Shown: positions 1-6,414 of the stretch, piece after piece
Position numbering within the stretch: position 1 is the first letter of the stretch
How the letters are laid out: every line of letters starts with the position of its first letter
Source of the DNA: DASPOJ01 sp050014395
GTDB taxonomy: Bacteria > Acidobacteriota > Terriglobia > Acidiferrales > UBA7541
Assembly (NCBI GenBank): GCA_050014395.1
Contig: JBEKDK010000144.1
Span: forward strand, 1 to 7,148
Direction: 5' to 3'
DNA: 7,148 nucleotides
The notes under the pieces: generated by a model
What the model saw: only the letters and a program-made list of their open reading frames with translations
Told to the model about the DNA's origin: nothing
Databases searched by the model: none
Made by a program: the position numbers and the translations under genes

Positions 1-219
1 TGAGCCGCCTCTACCACCAGACGAACTAACCTCCGCCCGATTCTCGCGGAGAAGCCGCCAACAAATCGCGCACCCCTTCGATCTCCTGCCGTGAGCTTGT
101 TCTCACGCACACTCGTAGGGGCTTGGGGCTCGAAGCTGGTCGCTTCCAGGTGACCCTGGGGCGATCACGCGGCGTTGCGGGCGTGCTTGGTGCGCGGCGC
201 CGACCGACGAGCGGTTTTA

Positions 220-320
220 GTAGCACAGGCACTCCTGCCTGTGCGGGGTTGGTTTTTTGGGCTTTTGTAAAGGCACTGAGAAAAAGTGCGAAGGCGCACA
301 GGCAGGAGTGCCTGTGCTAC
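220..320. repeat. REPIN-like element: two inverted REP hairpins around a 51-nt spacer
   Basis: Two 25-nt arms (220-244 and 296-320) are exact reverse complements of each other. Each arm is also a perfect hairpin on its own: stem GCACAGGCA/TGCCTGTGC with a 4-nt loop (CTCC at 232-235 on the left, GGAG at 305-308 on the right), with GTA outside the left arm and TAC outside the right. The 51-nt spacer holds a smaller stem, GCACT (273-277) with AGTGC (285-289). Two palindromic units in opposite orientation around a short spacer is the layout of REPINs, which in other bacteria are mobilised by RAYT (IS200-like) transposases. No transposase is visible here. I recall closely similar GGCAGGAGTGCC sequences as common interspersed repeats in Acidobacteriota-like genomes, but could not check. 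A bidirectional terminator is less likely because no U-tract follows either arm. Confidence 0.75.
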
Positions 321-345
321 CCGGCCCTTTGTAGGCGGTGAGATG

Positions 346-366
346 GAAACGACTGATCAGTGTTTC
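346..366. promoter_or_regulatory. Imperfect 21-nt palindrome (possible operator)
   Basis: The core ACTGATCAGT (352-361) is a perfect 10-nt palindrome. It is extended on both sides by GAAAC (346-350) and GTTTC (362-366), with one extra G at 351, giving ten pairable positions per side around a one-base bulge. It lies about 140 bp upstream of the oxidoreductase start. A dyad of this size in an intergenic region can be a site for a dimeric regulator, but the distance is long and no promoter can be placed beside it, so the role is unproven. Confidence 0.3.
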
Positions 367-508
367 GCCATCGGGAGCGTGAATCACTGGCTGAGCCGGT
401 TAGTGCAAGGAAAAATAGGGGCAAACGAGTTAAGATGTGCGCGCAGATCTAGCGTAGCGCTCGGGTGCGTGCGTTCGGGCGACAAACTTCGGACAGTTCG
501 GACACAAG

Positions 509-1861
509 ATGGCTCGCGAAAGATTGCTGATTATCGGAGGGGTGGCGGCGGGGATGAGCGCGGCGAGCCGCGCGCGGCGGCAGGACCCGAATCTGGAGGT
601 TGTGGTGCTCGAGAAGGGGGCGGACGTTTCGTACGGGGCGTGCGGACTTCCCTACTACATTTCGGGGCGCGTGGGCGAGGCTAGCGATTTGGTGGTGCAC
701 ACGGCGGACTTTTTTCGGCGGGAGCGCGAGATTGACGTTCGGTTGCGGCATAAGGCGATCGGAATCGAGCCGGGGCGGCGCGTGGTGCAAGTGGAGGCGG
801 AGCACGGGCAGAACCTCGAGATGCATTACGACGCGCTGGTGATTGCGACGGGCGGGGCGCCGGCGGTGGAAATTCCGGGCTCGGAGCGCGAGAACGTTTT
901 CGCGTGCGGCGATTTGGCTTCGGCGGTGAGGCTGCGTGATTTCATCGAGCAGAAGCGGCCGCGCCGCGCGGCGATCATTGGGTCGGGGTACATTGGCCTG
1001 GAATTCGCGGATGCGCTGGCGGCGCGCGGGCTGGAAGTGACGATCGTGGAGCGCGGGGAGACGGTGATCGATGGGCTGGAACCCGAGATCGTCGCGGAAG
1101 TCGAGCGCGTGCTGGCGGCGCACGGGGTGACGGTGTTGAAGCGCGCGCCGGCGACACTGATCGCGGGGCCGGAGGGTGAGCTGGCGACGACGGTGCAGCA
1201 CGGGTTGGCCGGATCGTTGCCGACGGATCTCGTGATTCTGGCGACGGGAATTCGGCCGCGCACGGAGTTGGCCGAGGCGGCGAGAATTTCGATGGGGCGC
1301 ACGGGAGCGATCGCCGTGGACGACGCGATGCGCACCAACGTGGGCGGGATTTTCGCGGCGGGCGATTGCACGGAAGTGCAGCATCTGGTGGCGGGCTGCG
1401 CGGCATACATTCCGCTGGGCACGACGGCGAATAAGCAGGGGCGCGTGGCGGGGGAAAACGCGGCGGGAGGGCGCGCGCGATTCGCCGGTGTGGTGGGGAC
1501 GCTGGTGACGCAAGTGTTCGAGCTGGAGATCGGGAAGACGGGATTGTCCGTGGATGAGGCGCACGGCTACGGATTTCATCCGGCGAGCGTGGCGATCACG
1601 ACCGTCTCGCGGGCGAAATATTTTGGCGGCAAGCCGTTGCTAGCGAAGATTGTGTGGGACAAGCCGAGCGGGCGGTTGCTGGGCTGCCAGTTCGCCGGGG
1701 AAGATGGCGCGGCGAAGCGCGTGGACGCGGCGGCGATGGCGTTGCAGGCACGGATGCGCGTGGCGGATTTGTTGCATTCGGATTTGGGATATGCGCCGCC
1801 GTTTGCGCCGGTGTGGGAGGCGCTGTTGATCGCGGCGAATGAGGCGATGAAGCAGGAATGA
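509..1861 (+). CDS. FAD-dependent pyridine nucleotide-disulfide oxidoreductase (CoA-disulfide reductase / NADH oxidase-like)
   Basis: A 450-residue cytosolic flavoenzyme of full family length. An N-terminal FAD-binding Rossmann motif GGVAAG (10-15) ends its second strand with Glu35. The single active-site Cys45 sits in SYGACGLPYY (41-50), the signature of the CoA-disulfide reductase/NADH oxidase branch, which uses one redox Cys rather than a CxxxxC pair. ATGG is at 113-116. The NAD(P)H-binding motif GSGYIG (158-163) is followed by Glu181, which suggests NADH preference. FAADGC-type FAD contact is seen as FAAGDC at 282-287. A C-terminal dimerisation domain follows from about 330. Tyr371 and Tyr428 (in LGYAPPFAPVW) match the two Tyr residues that contribute to the CoA-disulfide reductase active site across the dimer. 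Likely activity is NAD(P)H-dependent reduction of CoA disulfide, CoA persulfide or a related substrate; O2 reduction cannot be excluded. There is no fused rhodanese domain. The ATG gives the canonical N-terminus, although no strong Shine-Dalgarno precedes it. The gene stands alone and converges on the minus-strand cluster. Confidence 0.93.
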   Translation: MARERLLIIGGVAAGMSAASRARRQDPNLEVVVLEKGADVSYGACGLPYYISGRVGEASDLVVHTADFFRREREIDVRLRHKAIGIEPGRRVVQVEAEHGQNLEMHYDALVIATGGAPAVEIPGSERENVFACGDLASAVRLRDFIEQKRPRRAAIIGSGYIGLEFADALAARGLEVTIVERGETVIDGLEPEIVAEVERVLAAHGVTVLKRAPATLIAGPEGELATTVQHGLAGSLPTDLVILATGIRPRTELAEAARISMGRTGAIAVDDAMRTNVGGIFAAGDCTEVQHLVAGCAAYIPLGTTANKQGRVAGENAAGGRARFAGVVGTLVTQVFELEIGKTGLSVDEAHGYGFHPASVAITTVSRAKYFGGKPLLAKIVWDKPSGRLLGCQFAGEDGAAKRVDAAAMALQARMRVADLLHSDLGYAPPFAPVWEALLIAANEAMKQE

Positions 1862-1942
1862 TATGTGGCTCGTACGGACTGGGATTCAGCTGGCCGCTTC
1901 GATCCATCCGATCGCGCAGGGAAACGTCAAAGGCCAAGAAAG

Positions 1943-1979
1943 AGGGATTCTTCGCTCCCTGCTGGTCGCTCAGAATGAC
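1943..1979. repeat. Interspersed-repeat-like sequence in the convergent gap
   Basis: This 37-nt stretch lies in the 199-bp gap between two converging genes (1862-2060). ATTCT (1947-1951) and AGAAT (1972-1976) are inverted near its ends. AGGGA (1943-1947) can pair with TCCCT (1956-1960) around an 8-nt loop, and TCGCT occurs twice (1952-1956 and 1966-1970). Read on the minus strand it begins GTCATTCTGAGCGA and ends GCGAAGAATCCCT. I recall this wording as a widespread short repeat in Acidobacteriota, Chloroflexota and other genomes, but with one copy here the family call rests on memory. It is not a typical terminator, as no U-tract follows a strong stem. I see nothing else in the gap. Confidence 0.45.
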
Positions 1980-2060
1980 TTTCGTTATTTTGCCGCGATA
2001 AATTGAAAGCCGCGACTGTAACGCCACGGTCAGTTCCGTATCGACAAATCTATGGCGGCG

Positions 2061-2246
2061 TCAAAGCAGCTCGTCGCTGAGCCAAGTCTCGCGATGCTTT
2101 GGCTGTTTGCGGCGCTTATCGGGGATGACGCGCTCGGCGGGAGGGGAGCCGGCGGCTTCGCGGGCGCGGCGGCGCGCTTCGGCGGCGACCGTGAATTTGG
2201 GTTTCGTGCGTGCGACCTTGCGGGCGCTGGGTTTTTTGCGCGCCAT
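2061..2246 (-). CDS. Small, strongly basic hypothetical protein (61 residues)
   Basis: A 61-residue Lys/Arg-rich protein. It starts MARKKPSARK, has an Arg/Ala-rich stretch at about 21-33 (AAEARRRAREAAG) and then SPPAERVIPDKRRKQPKH at 34-51. The middle motif, a Pro pair followed by ERVIPDKR and KH, looks like a conserved small Acidobacteriota protein that I recall without a known function. No membrane segment, signal peptide or Cys is present, so it is probably cytosolic, and its charge would suit nucleic-acid or ribosome binding (inference). It lies 61 bp downstream of the peroxiredoxin on the same strand and could be the last gene of that transcript. No clear Shine-Dalgarno precedes the ATG. 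The motif, rather than ORF length, is the reason to accept it. Confidence 0.6.
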   Translation of the reverse strand: MARKKPSARKVARTKPKFTVAAEARRRAREAAGSPPAERVIPDKRRKQPKHRETWLSDELL

Positions 2247-2307
2247 AGTTAAGCCGATGGGCAGCCGCAGCCGCGACCGCCCTGTGACCGTGCGCCGAGC
2301 GAACGAA

Positions 2308-3006
2308 TTAGCGCGCGGCTGAAACCTGATAATGCCGCACGGGAACGCGGTGCTGCGCTGTTTTCTGCAAATCGGCGAGGGCGGCCAGGACTTGCTGGCT
2401 GTGGCCCGTGGGATTGACGCCGATGAATTCCTTGACGATCACGCCGTCGGAATTAATCAGGAACGTATTGCGCGCGGCCATAACATTTGCGCCCATGGTG
2501 CGCAGCGAGCCGTATTTCGCGGAAACTTCATGCGAAATGTCGGAGAGCAGCTTGAAATTGAGGCCTTCTTTGGCGCAGAAATCTTTGTGTGAACCGACCG
2601 AGTCCACGCTGACGCCGAGAATTACGGCGTTGATCTTCTGATATTGCGCGAGGTCGGCTTGGAAACTGTGGGCTTCGATCGTGCAGCCGCTAGTGAAATC
2701 CTTGGGATAGAAATAGAGCACGACCCACTTGCCGCGATAGTCCTTCAGTGAGACGGCGGTGCCATCCTCGGAATTCAAAATAAACTCGGGAGCCTTCGCG
2801 CCGACTGCGGGAATATCCGCCGCCGCGATTGCCGGCGCGTTGATTGCCGGCGCGGGAGCCATTTGCGGTGCGGGAAGCGGCGCTGGAGACGGCGCGGCGG
2901 GGGCCTGGGCGCTCGCGCCGCGCGCCGCGAATACGATTAGGAATAACGCCGTACACAGTACCGACAGCGCGGCCACGCGGCCGATTGCGTTTGCTCGAAT
3001 CGTCAT
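2308..3006 (-). CDS. Secreted/periplasmic peroxiredoxin, PrxQ/BCP type
   Basis: A 232-residue thiol peroxidase that reduces H2O2 and organic hydroperoxides. An N-terminal export signal has Arg4 and Arg10, a hydrophobic core at about 11-28, and a likely cut after the ASA/AQA region (31-35). An Ala/Pro-rich linker (about 35-62) leads into the AhpC/TSA fold from about 65. The catalytic PxxxTxxC motif is P101-K-D-F-T105-S-G-C108, and Arg179 in ARNTFLIN is the expected active-site Arg. The usual PrxQ resolving Cys five residues after the peroxidatic one is His113. Instead Cys144 (HKDFCAKEG) lies 36 residues after Cys108, the spacing of PrxQ enzymes whose resolving Cys is in helix alpha-3 (the Xylella/Xanthomonas type). 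It is therefore probably an atypical 2-Cys enzyme. A strong Shine-Dalgarno supports the start. The receptor gene ends 34 bp upstream, so co-transcription is likely. Confidence 0.93.
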   Translation of the reverse strand: MTIRANAIGRVAALSVLCTALFLIVFAARGASAQAPAAPSPAPLPAPQMAPAPAINAPAIAAADIPAVGAKAPEFILNSEDGTAVSLKDYRGKWVVLYFYPKDFTSGCTIEAHSFQADLAQYQKINAVILGVSVDSVGSHKDFCAKEGLNFKLLSDISHEVSAKYGSLRTMGANVMAARNTFLINSDGVIVKEFIGVNPTGHSQQVLAALADLQKTAQHRVPVRHYQVSAAR

Positions 3007-3014
3007 ATGTGTAT

Positions 3015-3020
3015 TCCTCC
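3015..3020 (-). promoter_or_regulatory. Ribosome binding site of the peroxiredoxin gene
   Basis: On the minus strand GGAGGA lies 8 nt before the ATG at 3006, a near-consensus Shine-Dalgarno at good spacing. It fixes the start codon and with it the export signal of the protein. It sits inside the 34-bp gap after the receptor stop codon. Confidence 0.8.
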
Positions 3021-3040
3021 GGGGCGAATAGTATGCCGTT

Positions 3041-6000
3041 TCACCACAGAAGTTTCAAACCAAACTGAATTTGGCGTGAGGTTGTGGTGGTGGAGGAGAT
3101 CACTCCGGCCGTGGGCGAAAGCGCCGTGGCGGAAGTGTAGATGACGGGGTTGGGCTCGTTGAAATTGGCGTGATTTAGGATATTGAAAATTTCAGCGCGG
3201 AATTGCAGGGCGAGCCGCTCCTTGATCGCCAATTTGCGATCGACGGAAAAATCCAGCGAAGTGAGGCCGGGGCCGGTGAGCGAATCGCGGCCAGCATTGC
3301 CGTACGTGCCGATGACCGGAGCGGAGAACGCAGCGGGATTGAAATACTCATTGGGGGCGCCGAGAATCACGGGGCCGGCGAAGGACGGATTGATATTCGG
3401 GCGCACGGGGTTGCGCGAATCGCCGTCGTTCGTGGGGTTGTAACCGAGTTGCGGCGTGAACGGGAAGCCGCTTTGCGCGGTGAGGATGCCGCCGAGCGCC
3501 CAATCCGAAATCAGGTGATTCGCAAACGAGTTGCGCGCGGCGTTATGGCCGAACGGCAGCGCCCACGTGGCATTCAAGACGGCGGAATGCGTGGCGTCAA
3601 AGGTGGAGCGGCTCCAATCGGCCGCGGGATCGAGAGGATTGGCGGTGAACGCGGGCGAGCTGGTGGAGATGCTGGTGTTCACGGTGTCGCCGTCGTCTTC
3701 GCTCTTCGAGTACGTGTAGACGCCGCGGAATTGAAGGCCGCGGGCGAAATTGCGGCGGACGTCCACTTCCAGCGCGTTGTAGGAGCTATCGCCTTCGGAG
3801 AACCACGACGTCGTGTTGGCGACGGCGGGATTGGCGTCAGGCGAGCCGGTGGCGATGTATTCCGTGCCCGCGGGAAGCGTGGAGCAAGCGGCAACGGCGC
3901 TATTCGGGCAAAACACCGGGACGGGCGTGTTGGCGTCAATGGAAAGCAATTCGTGATAGCCGTGCGAGCCGACATAGCCGACGCTGAGCGAAGTGTTCTG
4001 CGAGAGCTGCTGCGAAATTTTCAGCGAATAGGATTCAACCGTCGGCGTGAACAGATTCGGCTGCACGCCGGAGGGAGAGATCAGCGCGCCGGCGGGCAAT
4101 GGCGCGCCAGGGGTGATGGGGGTGTCGGTGGTGAGCGGCTTGCTCTTTATCGTGAACACCGTGTTGTACGGGCCGTTCTGGTCGGCGCGATAGCTGAGAT
4201 TGTCCAGCAGCGCGTCGTAGATGCCGAAGCCGGCGTCAATCACCGTCTTGCGCGAAGCGAACGGCGCCCAGGCGATGCCGATGCGGGGCTCCGGGAGGAA
4301 CTTGGCATTATTCACCGCAAGCAATGAGTTGCCGACGGTGGGCGTGGAATTGATCACGCCGTTGGTGAAATTGTAATTCGAGGCGCGGCCGGCCTGTTCG
4401 TTCCAGCCGTCGGTGGACTCGGCGCGAAACGCTAGGCGCAACTCGAGGTTCGAGCGCAATTTGATGATGTCTTGCGCGTAGTAGGCGGCCTCGAGCGAGC
4501 GCCAGCCGAGCGGCGTGGCCTGCGGCGCGACGACGAAACTGGAAACGGTGCCTTGCAGGAACGTGGTGAGTGAGGTGAAAGTGGCGGAACCGAACTGATC
4601 CTGCGCCAGCTCGTCATTGGCTTGCAGGCGTTCAATCCACACGCCGAACTCGAACAATTGCTTGCCGCGGGTCACCGTCACCTGATCTTCTTCGGTGAAT
4701 AGATTGCGTACGGCGTGCAGGTTGTCTCCGGCGTTGGTGCCGGCCGAAGTGATCGCGGACGGAGAATTCGGCGCGGTGCTGCCGCCGATGACGACGACGC
4801 CAATCGGCTCGCCGGAGACGAAGCCGGGGAGATTGATGAGCGATTCACCATTGAAATAAAACGCGGCGCGCGAGAAGCCGATGGTGGCTTTGTTGATGAA
4901 CGCCGGAGTGAACACGTGCGTTTCGGACGCGCTCACAACCTGTTCGCGCAGGGATTCGATATCGAAGCTGAGCGGGTTGGCTGTCGGCGTGTTGTCCGCG
5001 CTGTCGTCAATCGTGTAAACGATGTCGGACGAATCCTTGGTTGAAAACGTGTGATCCAGGCGCGCGGTGCCGAAATCCTCGCGAATGGTCTGCAAGGGAT
5101 GGCTGAAGTCTTCGGCGATGCCGCAACCAAGATCCGGACCGTTCGCTGCCGGCCACAGTGCAAGCAACGGCGCGACGCTGGCGGCGATTCCGACGTGCGT
5201 AAGCGGCGTCGAGGACGTGCTGGGGCAAGTGGAGGGAACGTAGCCCAGCAGAGCTTCTGTGTCGGGCACGAAGGTGACGTCGCTGACGCCGAGGCGCTGT
5301 TGGAAGGCTTCAAAATTGGCGAAGAAGAAGGTTTTGTCTTTTTGGATCGGGCCGCCGATGGCACCGCCGAAGACGTTGCGCTCAAAGTGCGGGATTGCGC
5401 CCTGATCGAAGAAATTGCGAGCGTCGAGATCGCTGTTGCGAAGGAATTCGTAGAGGCTGCCGTGCAATTCGTTGGCGCCGGATTCGGTGACGATGTTCAC
5501 CTGCGCCCCGGGGCGCTTGCCGTATTCGGCGCCGTAAGTATCCGTGACGACGGCGAATTCGCGCACGGCGTCAACGCCGAGCAATTGGCCGCTGGCGCCC
5601 CCGGGCGTGTTGTCGATTTCGGATGCGCCGGTGTATTCGACGCCGTTGAGCAGGAACAAATTCTCCTGCGGACGGCGCCCCGAAACCGCGAACATATTGC
5701 CGACGACGGAATTGGACGTGCCGACGGTGCCGGAACGCTCGGCGGAATAATTGACGATGCCGGGATTCAGCGTGATCAATTGATCGTAGCTGCGGCCATT
5801 GAGCGGCAGCTCCTTCACTTGCTTTTCGCCGACCAAGCCCGATGGCTCGACAGTCGATACGCTTACCGGCGGGGCCGTGTCCGAGACCTTCGCGACGGAT
5901 TGGACCGCTCCGACGGTGAGCGCCACGGTCACTTCCCTGCGCTGGCCGACGACCAGCGTGATGCCGGTGCGATCTTCAGGGCGAAAACCGTCTTTCTCGA

Positions 6001-6295
6001 CGGTAACTTCGTAAAGGCCGACGGGCAGCGCTGGCGCGTCATACCTGCCCGACGTATCCGTGACCGTGTTCCGCTCGGCGCCAGTTTCGAGGTCCGTCAC
6101 GGTGACTTTGGCTCCCGAGACGGCCGCGCCTGAGGTATCGGTGACGATGCCCCAGATCGAAGCGTCTGCCGCTTGCGCGCGGGCTCGCGTGGCCCAGCCC
6201 ACGAGCAAAATCAACAACGCCAACAAAACTGCGACCAATTGAAAATGATCGATCTCGGTACGACTGCGACGACTTCCGTTGGTTCTCGCGTTCAT
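3041..6295 (-). CDS. TonB-dependent receptor-like outer-membrane protein with N-terminal carboxypeptidase-regulatory domain (Oar/CarboxypepD_reg type)
   Basis: A 1084-residue outer-membrane protein. A signal peptide (hydrophobic about 18-34, cut near ARAQA at 38-42) is followed by a CnaB-like carboxypeptidase-regulatory domain at about 45-130 (IWGIVTDTSGAAVSGAKV, then TDTSGRYDAPALPVGLYEV). A TonB plug region follows at about 150-285, with LPLNGRSYDQL (163-173), FAVSGRRPQENLFLLNGV (202-219), YGAEYGKRPGAQVNIVTESG (254-273) and GSLYEF. The rest is a large beta-barrel ending in FGLKLLW, the terminal aromatic signal read by the Bam machinery. Length and order match the expanded Acidobacteriota receptors. 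The substrate cannot be read from sequence; sugars, peptides or sulfur compounds are all possible. No TonB box was identified. A strong Shine-Dalgarno fixes the start. A cysteine-rich leader peptide lies upstream, suggesting cysteine-responsive control, and a peroxiredoxin follows 34 bp downstream. Confidence 0.93.
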   Translation of the reverse strand: MNARTNGSRRSRTEIDHFQLVAVLLALLILLVGWATRARAQAADASIWGIVTDTSGAAVSGAKVTVTDLETGAERNTVTDTSGRYDAPALPVGLYEVTVEKDGFRPEDRTGITLVVGQRREVTVALTVGAVQSVAKVSDTAPPVSVSTVEPSGLVGEKQVKELPLNGRSYDQLITLNPGIVNYSAERSGTVGTSNSVVGNMFAVSGRRPQENLFLLNGVEYTGASEIDNTPGGASGQLLGVDAVREFAVVTDTYGAEYGKRPGAQVNIVTESGANELHGSLYEFLRNSDLDARNFFDQGAIPHFERNVFGGAIGGPIQKDKTFFFANFEAFQQRLGVSDVTFVPDTEALLGYVPSTCPSTSSTPLTHVGIAASVAPLLALWPAANGPDLGCGIAEDFSHPLQTIREDFGTARLDHTFSTKDSSDIVYTIDDSADNTPTANPLSFDIESLREQVVSASETHVFTPAFINKATIGFSRAAFYFNGESLINLPGFVSGEPIGVVVIGGSTAPNSPSAITSAGTNAGDNLHAVRNLFTEEDQVTVTRGKQLFEFGVWIERLQANDELAQDQFGSATFTSLTTFLQGTVSSFVVAPQATPLGWRSLEAAYYAQDIIKLRSNLELRLAFRAESTDGWNEQAGRASNYNFTNGVINSTPTVGNSLLAVNNAKFLPEPRIGIAWAPFASRKTVIDAGFGIYDALLDNLSYRADQNGPYNTVFTIKSKPLTTDTPITPGAPLPAGALISPSGVQPNLFTPTVESYSLKISQQLSQNTSLSVGYVGSHGYHELLSIDANTPVPVFCPNSAVAACSTLPAGTEYIATGSPDANPAVANTTSWFSEGDSSYNALEVDVRRNFARGLQFRGVYTYSKSEDDGDTVNTSISTSSPAFTANPLDPAADWSRSTFDATHSAVLNATWALPFGHNAARNSFANHLISDWALGGILTAQSGFPFTPQLGYNPTNDGDSRNPVRPNINPSFAGPVILGAPNEYFNPAAFSAPVIGTYGNAGRDSLTGPGLTSLDFSVDRKLAIKERLALQFRAEIFNILNHANFNEPNPVIYTSATALSPTAGVISSTTTTSRQIQFGLKLLW

Positions 6296-6305
6296 GATCG
6301 CCGGT

Positions 6306-6313
6306 CTCCTTTA
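6306..6313 (-). promoter_or_regulatory. Ribosome binding site of the receptor gene
   Basis: TAAAGGAG on the minus strand lies 10 nt before the ATG at 6295. It is a strong Shine-Dalgarno and decides the start. Its 3' part, AGGAGAC (6310 to 6304), is exactly complementary to a segment at the end of the upstream leader ORF. Confidence 0.8.
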
Positions 6314-6323
6314 AGGTCCTCGG

Positions 6324-6343
6324 CGCACACGTTCAAGTGTGCG
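6324..6343 (-). promoter_or_regulatory. 7-bp stem-loop just upstream of the receptor ribosome binding site
   Basis: CGCACAC (6324-6330) and GTGTGCG (6337-6343) form a perfect 7-bp stem with a 6-nt loop. It sits about 10 nt upstream of the receptor Shine-Dalgarno in the leader RNA. It could help shape the leader or act as a DNA operator. No U-tract follows, so it is not an intrinsic terminator. Confidence 0.45.
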
Positions 6344-6372
6344 GATCGTTACAGCTTGGGCTTTGGGTTTGC

Positions 6373-6393
6373 GGCAGGCCTTTGGGGTCTGCC
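6373..6393 (-). promoter_or_regulatory. Leader stem-loop competing with a long-range helix
   Basis: GGCAG (6373-6377) pairs with CTGCC (6389-6393). Inside, one mismatch is followed by two further G-C pairs around a short loop. Its 6373-6380 side can instead pair with the leader-ORF codons at 6457-6465 (9 bp over 6372-6380), so the two structures exclude each other. Confidence 0.4.
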
Positions 6394-6414
6394 AACTTCA
6401 AACGGACCGCTTAA

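Larger units (their letters stand above)
1..508. other. Gene-poor region upstream of the oxidoreductase gene
   Basis: I find no coding region here that I can support. Open frames exist on both strands (minus 26-232; plus from 343 into the next gene), but their translations are low-complexity, Arg/Ser/Pro-rich and resemble no family I recognise. The stretch contains a perfect inverted pair of hairpins at 220-320 and an imperfect palindrome at 346-366, described separately. Just before the next start codon an 8-nt sequence, TTCGGACA, occurs twice in tandem (488-495 and 497-504). No promoter with good -35 and -10 boxes stands out; TAAGAT at 431-436 could be a -10 box but lacks a convincing -35. 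The region looks like intergenic accessory DNA. The window edge may cut a gene that ends to the left. Confidence 0.5.

Noticed and set aside
1..35. tRNA-like D-arm on the minus strand (TTCGTCTGGTGGTAGAGG)
   Set aside because: It resembles the start of tRNA-Glu, but the D-stem needs wobbles, the would-be acceptor strand is atypical and the anticodon arm would be outside the window. Too little to call.
26..232. Minus-strand 68-codon frame near the left edge
   Set aside because: Its start lies inside the REPIN-like hairpin and the product is Arg/Pro/Ser-rich without a motif. A second minus frame stays open to the window edge, but it also shows nothing recognisable.
343..684. Open frame from ATG 343 with a GGCGGTGAG just before it
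   Set aside because: It runs out of frame into the oxidoreductase, and past 509 the product is plainly an off-frame reading. The first 55 residues match nothing I know.
449..1579. Long minus-strand open frame (376 codons) opposite the oxidoreductase
   Set aside because: The product is dominated by Arg/His/Pro with no domain. It is the antisense shadow of a GC-rich gene whose plus-strand product has clear motifs throughout.
3203..4327. Long plus-strand open frame opposite the receptor barrel
   Set aside because: Arg/Gly/Ala-rich low-complexity product, antisense to a recognisable beta-barrel. Shadow of codon bias.
5051..6133. Plus-strand open frame (360 codons) opposite the plug and regulatory domains
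   Set aside because: No recognisable domain. The minus strand here encodes the conserved plug motifs, so this is a shadow.
6324..6393. Leader stem-loops as an intrinsic terminator
   Set aside because: Neither stem is followed by a run of T on the minus strand, so a classical terminator/antiterminator pair is not supported. Translational or Rho-dependent control is more likely.
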